This document shows, one piece after another, positions 45,701 to 54,372 of a stretch of DNA of 64,000 nt. Every line of letters begins with the position of its first letter. Within the stretch, counting starts at the first letter, position 1. The DNA comes from CAJQGY01 sp905478015. Lineage in GTDB: Bacteria; Pseudomonadota; Gammaproteobacteria; Magnimaribacterales; D2472. Below the pieces are notes generated by a model. The model was given only the letters and a program-made list of their open reading frames with translations. It did not search any database and was not told the DNA's origin. Position numbers and translations under genes: made by a program. The stretch is taken from assembly GCA_943788365.1 (NCBI GenBank), contig CALSPZ010000001.1:372001-436000 (forward strand), written 5' to 3'.

Positions 45701-45903
45701 CCGGCAGCTCTATACCTACCATTATCTGCAGTTACTTTGGTAACTTTAGTATTAGTTGGCACATAGGTAATCTCAACTGTTGCACCACCAACCGCGTCAC
45801 CACCATTAGAAACAACACCAGAGATATCTGAAGTTAATTCTTGGGTAAAAGCAAGCGGGGAAATGAAAAGTGAGAAAAGAAAGATTCTAAACGTCTTATT
45901 CAT
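42715..45903 (-). CDS. TonB-dependent receptor, Oar-like, with N-terminal carboxypeptidase-regulatory domain
   Basis: About 1062 aa from the ATG at 45901-45903, which has GAGGATAT upstream and a signal peptide (to about residue 21, ending PLAFTQ); a longer start adds 15 residues with no purpose. Order: signal, a beta-sandwich carboxypeptidase-regulatory domain (about 25-105; GVVSNGGDAVGGATVEITY), a plug (DAETIQNTPSITRDIKDLM; IKVDGVSFNDDFG), and a 22-strand-type barrel ending LGIKYKF. Oar-type receptors import large ligands such as peptides or glycans. A terminator follows. Confidence 0.9.
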   Translation of the reverse strand: MNKTFRIFLFSLFISPLAFTQELTSDISGVVSNGGDAVGGATVEITYVPTNTKVTKVTADNGRYRAAGLRPGGPYKIKASANGLLPDSVETFLQVGETGRVSFSLVSVGDVDDVVVVGQKIEQMTAQGYTTTIDAETIQNTPSITRDIKDLMRLNPLVSLDDAEDGNEAISIGGAHPRSNDIKVDGVSFNDDFGLNGNGYPSQRSPLNLDAIEQMSIKVAPASVEYSNFRGGVIEFITKGGTNEFTGSAAFYDRGDQFYGDKIDGRDYSFDKEDTATSFTFGGPIIQDKAFFFTSYEESVLTNPVLFGPAGSNAQIEQSITTAQVAEIRQTTIDLYGFDPLSYADTTESTQENVTLRLDYIVDENHRLQYDYKLAEGDALRADSGFDSFYFTSASYLKTEKTETNSVLLISNWSDNLSTEVNYSSKETTTGQNSPAGQNVPNLYIDNAYGNEVYIGADIYRSANELATTTDFLKLKAIYYADNHKITAGYENTSWDIYNLFIVAQDGQWEFDSLDDFNNGNASSFFANNAKTGNPADAAANFEYSLSSMYIQDEITVSDRLTLTAGLRYDEYSSDDAPAANPDFEAEYGFANAGIDGTSLLNYRFGADLLIDDVSSLNITYGTYSAKLPAVWISNAYTNDGVRVSAYDSDYAAAGCNPLAAAGVGLPGCVQQAIANAPLTSAKIDFISPNFEWPESKILNVTYERQLSENWDMTLTYLNSNQEEALYKVIDTGYPLDGYEPTVPTVTAPDGRPIYNMTGRRTYKAGLYNDCCGEREVMSATFARSFNDGDGRLVMSYTAQNIDELSGMTSSTSNSNYGKVGAIDYNNRKPMRSIYETEHRFLATVTSKHYFFGEDKPTTFSMIFERKSGLPGYLSFDTFTGSTGDYGSKAFGYDYNLNDDSSALLYIPTGTNDPLICWSYKCRDEGSFEASARAAEVINLLHNTYGLERYAGSIQPRGSFNYPWQSSLDVKVTQILPGFRADDEVVITLGIENLLNLIDDKKGVVKFGYYSGRLDVMDLRIVDNKYDYSGYAYRYDIDNPFEDRISATQSIWRAQLGIKYKF

Positions 45904-45993
45904 AATGATAATATCCTCTAAAAATATTAGTAAAATTTTGCTATACAAATAATAACAGAAAAAACTATAAAACTTGTGACAATTGTTAAAGAT

Positions 45994-47241
45994 TTATAAA
46001 GAAATTTTATTTTTTCCCATAAAGTCCTTAAGGACATCTGGGATTTCAATGCAATTCCCATTTTCATTGTAATTATTTTCAACGATGGCGACCAATGTTC
46101 TTCCTACTGCCAAAGCTGAACCATTAATCGTATGAGCTAATATTTTATTAGACCCATCTTTGATTTTGATATTTGAGCGTCTAGCTTGAAAGTCACTAAA
46201 ATTTGAACAAGAAGAGATTTCTCTATATTTATTTTGGCTAGGCATCCATACTTCAATATCAAAAGTTTTAGAGGAGCTGAATCCTAAGTCACCAGCACAA
46301 AGCTCAATAACTTGATAAGGTAAATCCAGTAATTGAAGAATTTCTTCAGCGTTATTCAAAAGGTTATTTAAGTCATCTAAGGACTTGTCAGGATGGCTTA
46401 TTTGAACTAATTCAATTTTTTCAAATTGATGCTGTCTAATAAGCCCTTTTGTATCTTTACCATAACTTCCAGCCTCAGACCTAAAGCAAGGAGTATGAGA
46501 GGTGACCTTTTTAGGTAGCTCATCCTTGTTAAATGTTTTATTTCTGAACAAATTAGTCAAAGGTACTTCTGCAGTTGGGATAAGGTAAAGGTTGTCAGAT
46601 GCCTTAAATAAATCTTCCTCAAATTTTGGAAGTTGTCCTGTGCCCATTAATGATTCTTTATTTGCCATAAATGGGACGTAATATTCTTCATACCCATTTT
46701 TATTGGCAATATTTAGCATAAAATGTATTAGTGATCTTTGTAATTTAGAAAGGTCTCCTTTAAGAACAGAAAACCTTGAACCAGCTATATTTGCAGCTAT
46801 GTCTGTATCGATATTTGAAGTAATTGAAAGATGGTCTGGTGAGTTCTGAGTTTTAATTTCACCATATCTAGATACAACAACATTATCATTCTCAGAAGAT
46901 CCCAAAGGAACATCTTCTCTAGGAATATTTGGTATATCAAACAAGAAGTTATTTATTAAATTTAATAAGTTTTGTAAAGACTCGTCTTTTGATTTTAATT
47001 CAGCATTAATAGAATCAATTGTTTCTTTTAAATTTTCTGTTTCCTCACCAGCTGCCTTCAATTTACCAAACTGAACAGATAAATCTTTTCTTTTTGACTG
47101 AAGTGATTCAACGGAAACTTGAAGATCTTTCCTTGAGGAATCTAGTTCATTAAATTTTTCAATATCTAATTCATAACCTCTTTTTAGAAGAGTTTCTTGG
47201 GTCTGTTTGGCCTCGTCTCTTAACTTTTTTATGTCTATCAT
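45994..47241 (-). CDS. serS: Seryl-tRNA synthetase
   Basis: A 415-aa class II synthetase charging tRNA-Ser and tRNA-Sec. An N-terminal coiled-coil arm (about 1-110) binds the long variable arm, then the catalytic core follows: motif 2 region TPCFRSEAGSYGKDTKGL and motif 3 near GSALAVGRTLVAIVEN. It follows crcB by 0-1 bp, in the ftsK-lolA-crcB-serS order. Its substrate tRNA-Ser(UGA) is the insertion target at 18398. Confidence 0.96.
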   Translation of the reverse strand: MIDIKKLRDEAKQTQETLLKRGYELDIEKFNELDSSRKDLQVSVESLQSKRKDLSVQFGKLKAAGEETENLKETIDSINAELKSKDESLQNLLNLINNFLFDIPNIPREDVPLGSSENDNVVVSRYGEIKTQNSPDHLSITSNIDTDIAANIAGSRFSVLKGDLSKLQRSLIHFMLNIANKNGYEEYYVPFMANKESLMGTGQLPKFEEDLFKASDNLYLIPTAEVPLTNLFRNKTFNKDELPKKVTSHTPCFRSEAGSYGKDTKGLIRQHQFEKIELVQISHPDKSLDDLNNLLNNAEEILQLLDLPYQVIELCAGDLGFSSSKTFDIEVWMPSQNKYREISSCSNFSDFQARRSNIKIKDGSNKILAHTINGSALAVGRTLVAIVENNYNENGNCIEIPDVLKDFMGKNKISL

Positions 47242-47598
47242 CTATTTACCAAGTATTAATCCAATGTAAGTTGCTAATATCGTCAACGATATTGTAAGCA
47301 TTATATATAAAGAACCAATGATTGGACTATTTGATGCAAACAAATCAATGCTCTGACTAGAGAAAGCCGACATCGTAGTAAAAGATCCTAAAAAACCAAT
47401 TATAAAAAAATAATATGAAGCATCTTTTAATTGAATGCTTGAACCAAGAGCCAAACCAATCAATAAGCAACCTATAATATTTACTAGTAATGTGGCTATG
47501 GGAAATGAGCTAAACCAAAATTTTTCAACTAGAACTGTTAATGAATATCTTAATATCGCTCCTAAACCTCCACCTAGACCAATTAATATGACATTCAT
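47242..47598 (-). CDS. crcB: Fluoride channel CrcB/Fluc
   Basis: A 118-aa four-helix membrane protein with GGGLGAILRY at the start, the Asn-containing ATLLVNIIGCLLIG, and FLGSFTTMSAFS (the Phe-box and TxS pore region). It works as a dual-topology dimer exporting fluoride. It sits between lolA and serS, where many gammaproteobacteria have rarA. I see no fluoride riboswitch. Confidence 0.93.
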   Translation of the reverse strand: MNVILIGLGGGLGAILRYSLTVLVEKFWFSSFPIATLLVNIIGCLLIGLALGSSIQLKDASYYFFIIGFLGSFTTMSAFSSQSIDLFASNSPIIGSLYIMLTISLTILATYIGLILGK

Positions 47599-48089
47599 TA
47601 TTTGAGTTCCTTGAAAAGAATTGTATTAAGTATATTTAAGTTATCTAAATAATCTATTGAGAAAGAATCGTCTGAAATGAGTTTTATTATTAATGGTCTC
47701 TCATCTATATCTAAAGCAAGTGAACCATTTGAAATTTCTGAAATATTATCTTTTTTGAAGCCAAGTTTTAGAATATTAATAATTGATTTATTAGGCAAGG
47801 TTTCTATTTCTATGGTTTTAATTTGGTTAAATTCAAGATCATTGATCTCGATATATGAATCAGTTATAGAATATTTCTCTTTAAATGGCGAACTTATATT
47901 TATAAAAATTGTATTATTAATTCGAGAAATTTTGCCTTCTGAGACCTGTATTGAATTTGTCATCTCATTGAGAGATGTCTGAGTAAATACGCTTTTGTCT
48001 GAAAGTAAAATATTATTGATTAAATCTAGATTGGAAGAAAAGGAATTGCATGAAAATAATGCAATAAGTACAAAATTAAATAATCTCAC
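47598..48089 (-). CDS. lolA: Outer-membrane lipoprotein carrier LolA
   Basis: 163 aa with a signal peptide (about 1-18). Sequence similarity to LolA is weak, but the beta-rich layout (YSITDSYIEINDLEFNQI, then short strands) and the location between ftsK and serS fit LolA well. LolA ferries lipoproteins released by LolCDE, encoded here at 5048-6959, to LolB. It is shorter than E. coli LolA (203 aa). It overlaps ftsK by 4 bp. Confidence 0.75.
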   Translation of the reverse strand: MRLFNFVLIALFSCNSFSSNLDLINNILLSDKSVFTQTSLNEMTNSIQVSEGKISRINNTIFINISSPFKEKYSITDSYIEINDLEFNQIKTIEIETLPNKSIINILKLGFKKDNISEISNGSLALDIDERPLIIKLISDDSFSIDYLDNLNILNTILFKELK

Positions 48090-50377
48090 TGTCTTTTCGG
48101 AACAAGAACTTCTCTCGAGCCATTTGAACTCATTTCAGTTACAAGGCCAGCTTCCTCCATTGTTTCAATTAATCTTGCAGCTCTGTTGTAACCAATTCTC
48201 AATTTGCGTTGGACGGCTGAGATAGATGCACGTCTAGACTCAATAACAAAATTTACAGCCTCATCATACAGCTCATCAGAGTCTTCTGAATTACTTCCAG
48301 ATGATTCTGATCCACTCCAGCCAGGTATTGGCCCAGTCTCTTGAGCTTCGTTAACAATATTTTCAATATAATCCGGCTCTGCTCTGGACTTCCAGTCATT
48401 AACTACCCTATGAACCTCATCATCTCCAACAAAAGCACCATGAACTCTTATGGGAACTCCAACTCCAGGTGGTAAGTAGAGCATGTCACCGTAGCCTAAT
48501 AATTGTTCTGCGCCACCTTGATCAATGATAGTTCTAGAATCGATCTTTGATGAGACTTGAAATCCTATTCTAGTTGGAATATTGGCTTTGATAAGACCAG
48601 TAATAACATCTACTGATGGTCTTTGTGTGGCAAGTATTAAGTGGATTCCTGCTGCTCTAGCTTTTTGTGCAATCCTAGCAATCAAGTGCTCAACTTTTTT
48701 ACCAACAAGCATCATCATGTCAGCAAACTCATCAACAACAACGACTATTGAAGGCAATGTTTCTAAATACTCCTCTTCATTTTCATTGAGCGGATTTAAT
48801 ATCTGTTTTCCATTTTCTGCAGCTTCTTCAATTTTTTTATTGAAGCCAGCTAAATTTCTTACACCCATCATGGACATTAATTTATATCTTCTGTCCATCT
48901 CAACAACACACCACCTCAAACCATTTGATGCATCTGTCATATCAGTAATAACAGGAGTGAGAAGATGAGGTATGCCATCATAAACAGATAACTCTAACAT
49001 TTTAGGATCAATCAATATTAATCGAACGTCTTTTGGATCTGATTTAAATAAAAGACTTAAGAGCATGGCATTAACACCGACAGACTTACCTGAGCCCGTT
49101 GTTCCAGCTACTAATAAATGTGGCATCTTTCCTAAATCAACTACGACAGATTTACCAGCAATATCATGGCCAAGTGCTAATGTTAAATTTGAGGTTGATG
49201 TCTTAAATGCATTTGATGAAAGAATCTCTGTCAGTCTTACCATTTTTCTATTTGTATTAGGTATTTCAATCCCAACAACTGATTTTCCCTCTATAACTTC
49301 AACAACCCTTACAGAGCTAACCGATAGAGATCTTGCAATATCCTGGGCGATTCCAGTAATTTTACTTGCTTTAGTTCCAGGTGCAGGTTGAATCTCAAAC
49401 CTTGTTACAACTGGTCCTGGTAAAACTGTTTCTACAACAGCCTCAATTCCAAATTCATTTAACTTTGTCTCAAGAAGCAGTGCTAATTCATTTAATTCTT
49501 CTTTAGATAATGATGATCCATCATCAAGAGCTCTATCAAGCAATTGGGTGCTTGGCATTTTTGTCTTTTTAGGATCAATATCTATTTTATCTGATGGTGT
49601 ATTAACTTCCTTTAGCTTAGATTCAGTATCAATTTCTTTTTGTTTAGTTGGTATCTCAGGTTTTGGTTTGTTATCGAATAGAATTTTTTTAGTCTTTGGT
49701 AGCTTAGCTGTTTCCATTTTTTTAACTTCTATATTAGCTTTAAATTTTAAATACCAGTCAGTCAGGATAGATTTAAAACGTGAAGTAAGTTTTCCAATAT
49801 TATGAAATAAAGATTTTAAAAGTATGGAAAAGGAAGTGAAAATAGCCAATAAATATTTTCCAATCAGTTGCAGAAAACTTAACCAAGAAAAATTAAATGC
49901 ATTTGATGACGCAGGAACTAAAAAAAGTGTAAAAAATATTAAACCCCCAACAGTTCCAATGTTAGAAGACAGGCCTCCAAAAAGAAGCTTACCAGTTGCT
50001 CCGCCAGAGATACCTGTAAAATAATATTCAAGAATTGAAGAGCAGCTTATTAATAAAATAATAGAGCTTGCAATTCTCACAATAACTTTAGAAGAAGAAT
50101 TATATTTATCTTTGTAAAAGATTATTTGTGCCGACCAAATACAACCTATCAATAATAAAATATATGCTGAGTAACCTATTAGTGTGAAAAGGAAATCTGA
50201 GATATTTGCTCCCAGAGGGCCACCAAGATTAGAAATTGTATTTGTGGAGTTTTGATTAAAAAATCCTGAGTCAGCTGAACTGTAGGATACTAATGCTACA
50301 AAAATATATATTGAAAGACCGATTAAAAAATAACTAAAAAAGTTTATTGCTGATTTTTTTATATATGGAGAAAACAT
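48086..50377 (-). CDS. ftsK: DNA translocase FtsK
   Basis: 763 aa: four or five N-terminal membrane helices (1-200), a short linker (200-300; E. coli has about 600 residues here), the alpha/beta motor with Walker A GTTGSGKSVGVNAM and Walker B SIVVVVDEFADMM, and a C-terminal winged-helix gamma domain (SISAVQRKLRIGYNRAARLI) that reads KOPS sites. It links division with chromosome dimer resolution. The short linker fits genome streamlining. It is divergent from trxB across 83 bp. Confidence 0.95.
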   Translation of the reverse strand: MFSPYIKKSAINFFSYFLIGLSIYIFVALVSYSSADSGFFNQNSTNTISNLGGPLGANISDFLFTLIGYSAYILLLIGCIWSAQIIFYKDKYNSSSKVIVRIASSIILLISCSSILEYYFTGISGGATGKLLFGGLSSNIGTVGGLIFFTLFLVPASSNAFNFSWLSFLQLIGKYLLAIFTSFSILLKSLFHNIGKLTSRFKSILTDWYLKFKANIEVKKMETAKLPKTKKILFDNKPKPEIPTKQKEIDTESKLKEVNTPSDKIDIDPKKTKMPSTQLLDRALDDGSSLSKEELNELALLLETKLNEFGIEAVVETVLPGPVVTRFEIQPAPGTKASKITGIAQDIARSLSVSSVRVVEVIEGKSVVGIEIPNTNRKMVRLTEILSSNAFKTSTSNLTLALGHDIAGKSVVVDLGKMPHLLVAGTTGSGKSVGVNAMLLSLLFKSDPKDVRLILIDPKMLELSVYDGIPHLLTPVITDMTDASNGLRWCVVEMDRRYKLMSMMGVRNLAGFNKKIEEAAENGKQILNPLNENEEEYLETLPSIVVVVDEFADMMMLVGKKVEHLIARIAQKARAAGIHLILATQRPSVDVITGLIKANIPTRIGFQVSSKIDSRTIIDQGGAEQLLGYGDMLYLPPGVGVPIRVHGAFVGDDEVHRVVNDWKSRAEPDYIENIVNEAQETGPIPGWSGSESSGSNSEDSDELYDEAVNFVIESRRASISAVQRKLRIGYNRAARLIETMEEAGLVTEMSSNGSREVLVPKRQ

Positions 50378-50460
50378 TTTTAGTTTAATAACCCTAATTT
50401 TTTATAAAAATTTAACTATTTATGAATAACATTTAATTAATATTCAACTATAATCCAATC

Positions 50461-51396
50461 ATGTCAATAAATCATAACAAATTAATCATTTTAGGTTCAG
50501 GTCCTGCAGGCTATTCTGCTGGAATATATGCTGCAAGAGCAGGATTAGAGCCAGTACTTATCAGCGGAGCGCAAGAAGGTGGTCAATTAACAACAACTAC
50601 TGATGTTGAAAATTGGCCTGGAGATAGCAATGATCTTCAAGGTCCTGACCTTATGATCAGAATGAAAGAGCATGCTCTTAAATTTGATGTAAAAATGATT
50701 AGTGATCATATTGATTCTGTTGATCTAAGCTCAAAACCTTTCAAGTTAAAAGGATCAGATGAATATACATGCGATTCTCTAATTATTTCAACTGGCGCAA
50801 GCGCAATGTATTTAGGTATTCCAAGTGAAGAAGAGTTTTTAGGTAAAGGTGTTTCAGCATGTGCAACATGTGATGGATTCTTTTATAGAGATCAAGAAGT
50901 TGTTGTGATTGGTGGGGGAAATACTGCTGTTGAGGAAGCTTTGTATCTTGCAAATATTTGTTCAAAAGTAACTTTAGTCCATAGAAGAGATGAATTAAGA
51001 GCAGAAAAGATACTGCAAGACAGGCTTTTTAAAGAAGAGGATTCAGGGAAAGTGGACATTCTATGGAATGCCGAACTCAAAGAGGTTTTAGGAGATGAAA
51101 TGGGTGTTAACGGAGTCTTATTAAAAACTGAACAAGGCGAAATTAATTTAAGTGTGCATGGTGTGTTTATAGCTATAGGACATAAGCCTAATACAGATAT
51201 CTTTAAAGGACAGTTAAATATGAATAATGGGTATTTAGAGATCAATTCTGGAACACTTGGCAATGCTACTGAAACATCTATAAAAGGAGTTTTTGCTGCA
51301 GGAGATGTCTCTGACCAAATATATAGGCAAGCAGTCACTTCAGCTGGCTCGGGTTGTATGGCTGCTCTTGATGCGGAAAAATTTCTCTCTGAGTAG
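50461..51396 (+). CDS. trxB: Thioredoxin reductase
   Basis: A 311-aa FAD/NADPH flavoprotein reducing thioredoxin. FAD motif GSGPAGYSAGIYAARAG (12-28), redox pair CATCDG, NADPH motif GGGNTAVEEAL, and the C-terminal GVFAAGDVSDQIYRQ are all present. The YhdH-like gene follows 1 bp after its stop, so the two are co-transcribed. Confidence 0.96.
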   Translation: MSINHNKLIILGSGPAGYSAGIYAARAGLEPVLISGAQEGGQLTTTTDVENWPGDSNDLQGPDLMIRMKEHALKFDVKMISDHIDSVDLSSKPFKLKGSDEYTCDSLIISTGASAMYLGIPSEEEFLGKGVSACATCDGFFYRDQEVVVIGGGNTAVEEALYLANICSKVTLVHRRDELRAEKILQDRLFKEEDSGKVDILWNAELKEVLGDEMGVNGVLLKTEQGEINLSVHGVFIAIGHKPNTDIFKGQLNMNNGYLEINSGTLGNATETSIKGVFAAGDVSDQIYRQAVTSAGSGCMAALDAEKFLSE

Positions 51397-51397
51397 C

Positions 51398-52381
51398 ATG
51401 ACTTTCAAAGCTTATCAAATAGAAGAGTTAAATGGAGTCTTTAGTGGTTCGGTTAAAACTCTAGAAACTCCATCTATTGATGAGGGTCATATTATTGTCA
51501 AGGTTGATTATTCATCTTTGAATTATAAAGATGCATTGGCTGCTACTGGGGTTAAAGGAATTGTCAGACAATACCCTTTCATTCCAGGAATTGATTCTGC
51601 TGGAACAGTTATACAAACATCTTCAAAAGATTTTTTAGTTGGTGATAAAATTATTCTAACTGGTTACAAAATGGGTATGTCAGTTAATGGAGGTTTTGGT
51701 GGGATTGTTCATGCTCCTGCTAATTGGGCAGTCAAACTTCCAGATGGTTTAACGCCTCTGCAATCAATGGAAATAGGTACAGCCGGCCTAACAGCTGCTG
51801 CTTCGGTAAAAAAATTAGAGGATGCTAATATCTCTAAAAAACTTCCAGTGCTTGTATCTGGAGCGACAGGAGGAGTTGGTTCTATTGCTATGAATATATT
51901 AGCAAAACTAGGTTATACGGTACATGCACTAACAGGTAAGTCAGATCAAGTAGATATTCTTAAATCTATGGGGTCAACAGAATCTATAGATAGGGATAAG
52001 TTTCTTGAGAATGGAATCAAAGCACTAGATAAAGCTTTGTATGGTGGAGCTATTGATACAGTTGGAGGCGACATTTTATCTAAAATTTTATCCATAGTAG
52101 ATAATGGTGGCGTTGTGACAAGTTGCGGTAATGTTGCAGGAGCAAAATTTACCTCTTCGGTTTTTCCATTTATTTTAAGAGGCATCTCGCTTCATGGAAT
52201 TGATTCAGCCGAGTCCCCAATAGAGCTTAAAAAAGCTTTATGGGATAACTTGGCAAATGATTGGAAGGTTTTACTGCAAAATCAAACAAAAATAATAAAA
52301 TTGGAAGAAATTGGCCCTGAGATTAAGAAAATTTTAGATGGTAAGCAGATTGGTAGAATTATTATAAAACATGGAGAATAA
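51398..52381 (+). CDS. YhdH/AcuI-type quinone oxidoreductase (acryloyl-CoA reductase-like)
   Basis: 327 aa from the ATG at 51398; an upstream frame would overlap trxB. It is an MDR-superfamily NADPH oxidoreductase: SSLNYKDALAATGVKGIVRQ, then YPFIPGIDSAGTV and VSGATGGVGSIAM are the YhdH/AcuI marks, and no zinc ligands are seen. AcuI reduces toxic acryloyl-CoA, which arises from DMSP breakdown in marine bacteria. No DMSP genes are in view, so this role is inferred. Confidence 0.88.
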   Translation: MTFKAYQIEELNGVFSGSVKTLETPSIDEGHIIVKVDYSSLNYKDALAATGVKGIVRQYPFIPGIDSAGTVIQTSSKDFLVGDKIILTGYKMGMSVNGGFGGIVHAPANWAVKLPDGLTPLQSMEIGTAGLTAAASVKKLEDANISKKLPVLVSGATGGVGSIAMNILAKLGYTVHALTGKSDQVDILKSMGSTESIDRDKFLENGIKALDKALYGGAIDTVGGDILSKILSIVDNGGVVTSCGNVAGAKFTSSVFPFILRGISLHGIDSAESPIELKKALWDNLANDWKVLLQNQTKIIKLEEIGPEIKKILDGKQIGRIIIKHGE

Positions 52382-52382
52382 A

Positions 52383-52514
52383 ATGAGTGATGATTTCGAA
52401 AAATATTATGAAAATAAAGAGGCAAACGAAGATAGCAAGTCAGATGCTAGAGTTATAACGATATTAATAACAGTACTAGTTATAGCAGCAACTTTTTGGG
52501 TAGCTAATCAGTAA
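52383..52514 (+). CDS. 43-aa single-helix membrane protein
   Basis: The ATG at 52383 lies one base after the YhdH stop. The product has a charged N-terminal half (DDFEKYYENKEANEDSKSD) and a C-terminal helix (VITILITVLVIAATFWV). It is likely a C-tail-anchored small protein. The function is unknown. Confidence 0.5.
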   Translation: MSDDFEKYYENKEANEDSKSDARVITILITVLVIAATFWVANQ

Positions 52515-52515
52515 G

Positions 52516-53286
52516 TTACTTTGCTCCCATTCTCATTGCAGAGTCTAGTCGAATTGTTTCCCCATTCAGATAACTATTCTCAACTATATGTCCTGCTAAA
52601 TTTGCAAATTCTTTAGTGTCACCAAATCTGTGAGGAAATTGTGTGGCTTCGAGAAGAGACTGTTTATTCTCTTCTTTGGCTAAACTCATTAAAGGTGTGT
52701 CAAAAATTCCAGGTGCTATAGTGCAAACTCTAATGCCATGCCTTGCAAGATCTCTTGCTGCAGTCAATGTCATACCAATTACCCCAGCTTTAGATGCGCT
52801 ATAAGCACTTTGACCGATTTGGCCCTCGTAGCCCGCTATTGATGCTGTATTTATAATCACCCCTTTTTCACCCTCAGCATCTGGATCGTTTTTATCTATA
52901 AGTTCTGCGCAAAGCCTCATTACGTTAAACGTGCCAACAAGATTTAAATCAATTATAAATTTAAAAATATCTAATGGATGTGGGCCTTTCTTTCCTAATA
53001 TTCTTCCACCAAAACCTGTTCCAGCACAATTAACAACAAAATTAAGTTTTCCATACTTTTCTTTAATAGCATCAACTGTCTCTTGAACTGACTGCTCTTC
53101 CATAACATTTGTGTTGAAATATGAAACATTGTCTGCCCCCAAAAGATCAATTACCTCTTTAGCCTTCTCATCATTAATATCAAGAATTGCTACCTTTGCT
53201 CCATTGGCTACAAAATGCTCAACTGCAGCTCGTCCAAGTCCAGAGGCACCACCTGTAACAGCAGCTACATTATTTTTAATATCCAT
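52516..53286 (-). CDS. SDR, 3-hydroxyacyl-CoA dehydrogenase type 2-like
   Basis: A 256-aa classical short-chain dehydrogenase: TGGASGLGRA (11-20), D41-type NAD specificity (AILDIND), NCAGTGFG, and the catalytic SAYSASKAG (YxxxK). It is close to human HSD17B10-type enzymes, which oxidise 3-hydroxyacyl-CoA. A role in fatty-acid or branched-chain beta-oxidation is inferred. Confidence 0.88.
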   Translation of the reverse strand: MDIKNNVAAVTGGASGLGRAAVEHFVANGAKVAILDINDEKAKEVIDLLGADNVSYFNTNVMEEQSVQETVDAIKEKYGKLNFVVNCAGTGFGGRILGKKGPHPLDIFKFIIDLNLVGTFNVMRLCAELIDKNDPDAEGEKGVIINTASIAGYEGQIGQSAYSASKAGVIGMTLTAARDLARHGIRVCTIAPGIFDTPLMSLAKEENKQSLLEATQFPHRFGDTKEFANLAGHIVENSYLNGETIRLDSAMRMGAK

Positions 53287-53350
53287 ATTTAGTCCCTATA
53301 AATTGTTAATTCATTATATATAAATTAGCAAAGGAAGAAATGATTATATT

Positions 53351-53365
53351 TTGGCATGGTAATTG
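53351..53365 (+). promoter_or_regulatory. Sigma-54 promoter for the porin-glnK-amtB operon
   Basis: TTGGCATGGTAATTGCA matches the -24/-12 consensus TGGCACG-N4-TTGCA, with GG and GC ten bases apart. It lies about 50 bp before the ATG at 53415, which has AAAAGGAG upstream. I saw no clear NtrC site. Confidence 0.8.
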
Positions 53366-53414
53366 CATTATGTATTAGTGAACGTTAATTATTTTCATAT
53401 AAAAGGAGTAAAAA

Positions 53415-54005
53415 ATGAAAAAATTATTATTACTAGTAGGTTTAATAACTTTACCTACTTTCGCTAGTGTTAGTGCGAATGTGAGCTTTGCATCTGACTA
53501 TATTTGGAGAGGAATGACTCAATCAGATGCACCTGCTATACAAGGTGGATTTGATTATTCAGCTGAAAATGGTTTTTATGCTGGCGTCTGGGGTTCTAAT
53601 GTTAATTTCAACAATGGAGCAGGTAGTGAGTTAGATTTATATTTCGGATATGGAACAGAGGTTGCTGGTATTGGTGTTGATGTGGGTTATATATCATATG
53701 AATACATTGATTCTGATCCAGATGCAACATTTGAAGAAATCTATCTTGGATTTAGTAAAGGTGATTTAGGATTAAGTTTTGCATTTGGTCAAGACGGAGC
53801 TCCTGATTATACAGAGGTTTCATATTCATTTAGTGGAATTGATTTTGCTTACGGTGAATATGATGAGTATGGAAGTAATTTTATTATTTCAAAAGGTTTC
53901 GCATGTGGTTCATATGATTGCGCAGTTGCTTACACAGACTTTTCTGATGACGGATATGGAGCAGATGAAGATGCTTTAGTATTCTCAGTATCAGCTAGTC
54001 TCTAA
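53415..54005 (+). CDS. TorF-family putative outer-membrane porin
   Basis: 196 aa with a signal peptide (1-21) followed by VSFASDYIWRGMTQSDAPAIQGG, the characteristic start of the TorF/Gcw_chp family, and beta strands ending VFSVSASL. It is the first gene behind a sigma-54 promoter and lies 18 bp before glnK, so it is very likely expressed under nitrogen limitation. It may let ammonium or small N compounds cross the outer membrane; this is inferred. Confidence 0.85.
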   Translation: MKKLLLLVGLITLPTFASVSANVSFASDYIWRGMTQSDAPAIQGGFDYSAENGFYAGVWGSNVNFNNGAGSELDLYFGYGTEVAGIGVDVGYISYEYIDSDPDATFEEIYLGFSKGDLGLSFAFGQDGAPDYTEVSYSFSGIDFAYGEYDEYGSNFIISKGFACGSYDCAVAYTDFSDDGYGADEDALVFSVSASL

Positions 54006-54023
54006 TATTCATACCCCCCTATT

Positions 54024-54362
54024 ATGAAATTAGTAACAGCAATAATTAAACCCTTCAAACTTCAGGAAGTAAGAGAGGCGCTTGTTAACGCAGGCATTCA
54101 AGGTCTTACTATTACCGAGGTTAAGGGTTATGGAAGACAGAAAGGCCATACAGAAATGTATAGAGGTGCTGAGTATGCAGTAGACACATTACCAAAAATA
54201 AAATTGGAAGTTTTGGCTAAAGATGATGAAGTAAGTTTAATCACTGAAACAATCTCATCTTCTGCACAGACTGGAAAAATTGGTGATGGAAAAATATTTG
54301 TTTCATCTTTGGATGAAGTTATCAGAATTAGAACTGGCGAGACCGGTTCAGAAGCAATATAA
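54024..54362 (+). CDS. glnK: PII nitrogen regulatory protein GlnK
   Basis: A 112-aa PII protein with the uridylylation T-loop MYRGAEY (Y51), the start MKLVTAIIKPFKLQEVREAL and the C-terminal GDGKIFVSSLDEVIRIRTGE. It binds ATP/ADP and 2-oxoglutarate and blocks AmtB when nitrogen is plentiful. It is located 10 bp before amtB in the usual glnK-amtB order. Confidence 0.97.
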   Translation: MKLVTAIIKPFKLQEVREALVNAGIQGLTITEVKGYGRQKGHTEMYRGAEYAVDTLPKIKLEVLAKDDEVSLITETISSSAQTGKIGDGKIFVSSLDEVIRIRTGETGSEAI

Positions 54363-54372
54363 GGAGTAAATT

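Noticed and set aside
45904..45948. 15-residue longer start of the TonB receptor
   Set aside because: The ATG at 45903 has GAGG upstream and begins a proper signal peptide; the extension spoils it.
47242..47598. A fluoride riboswitch before crcB
   Set aside because: crcB directly abuts lolA with no leader in which such a structure could lie.
48582..49391. Plus-strand frames opposite ftsK
   Set aside because: These are antisense shadows of a clearly conserved gene.
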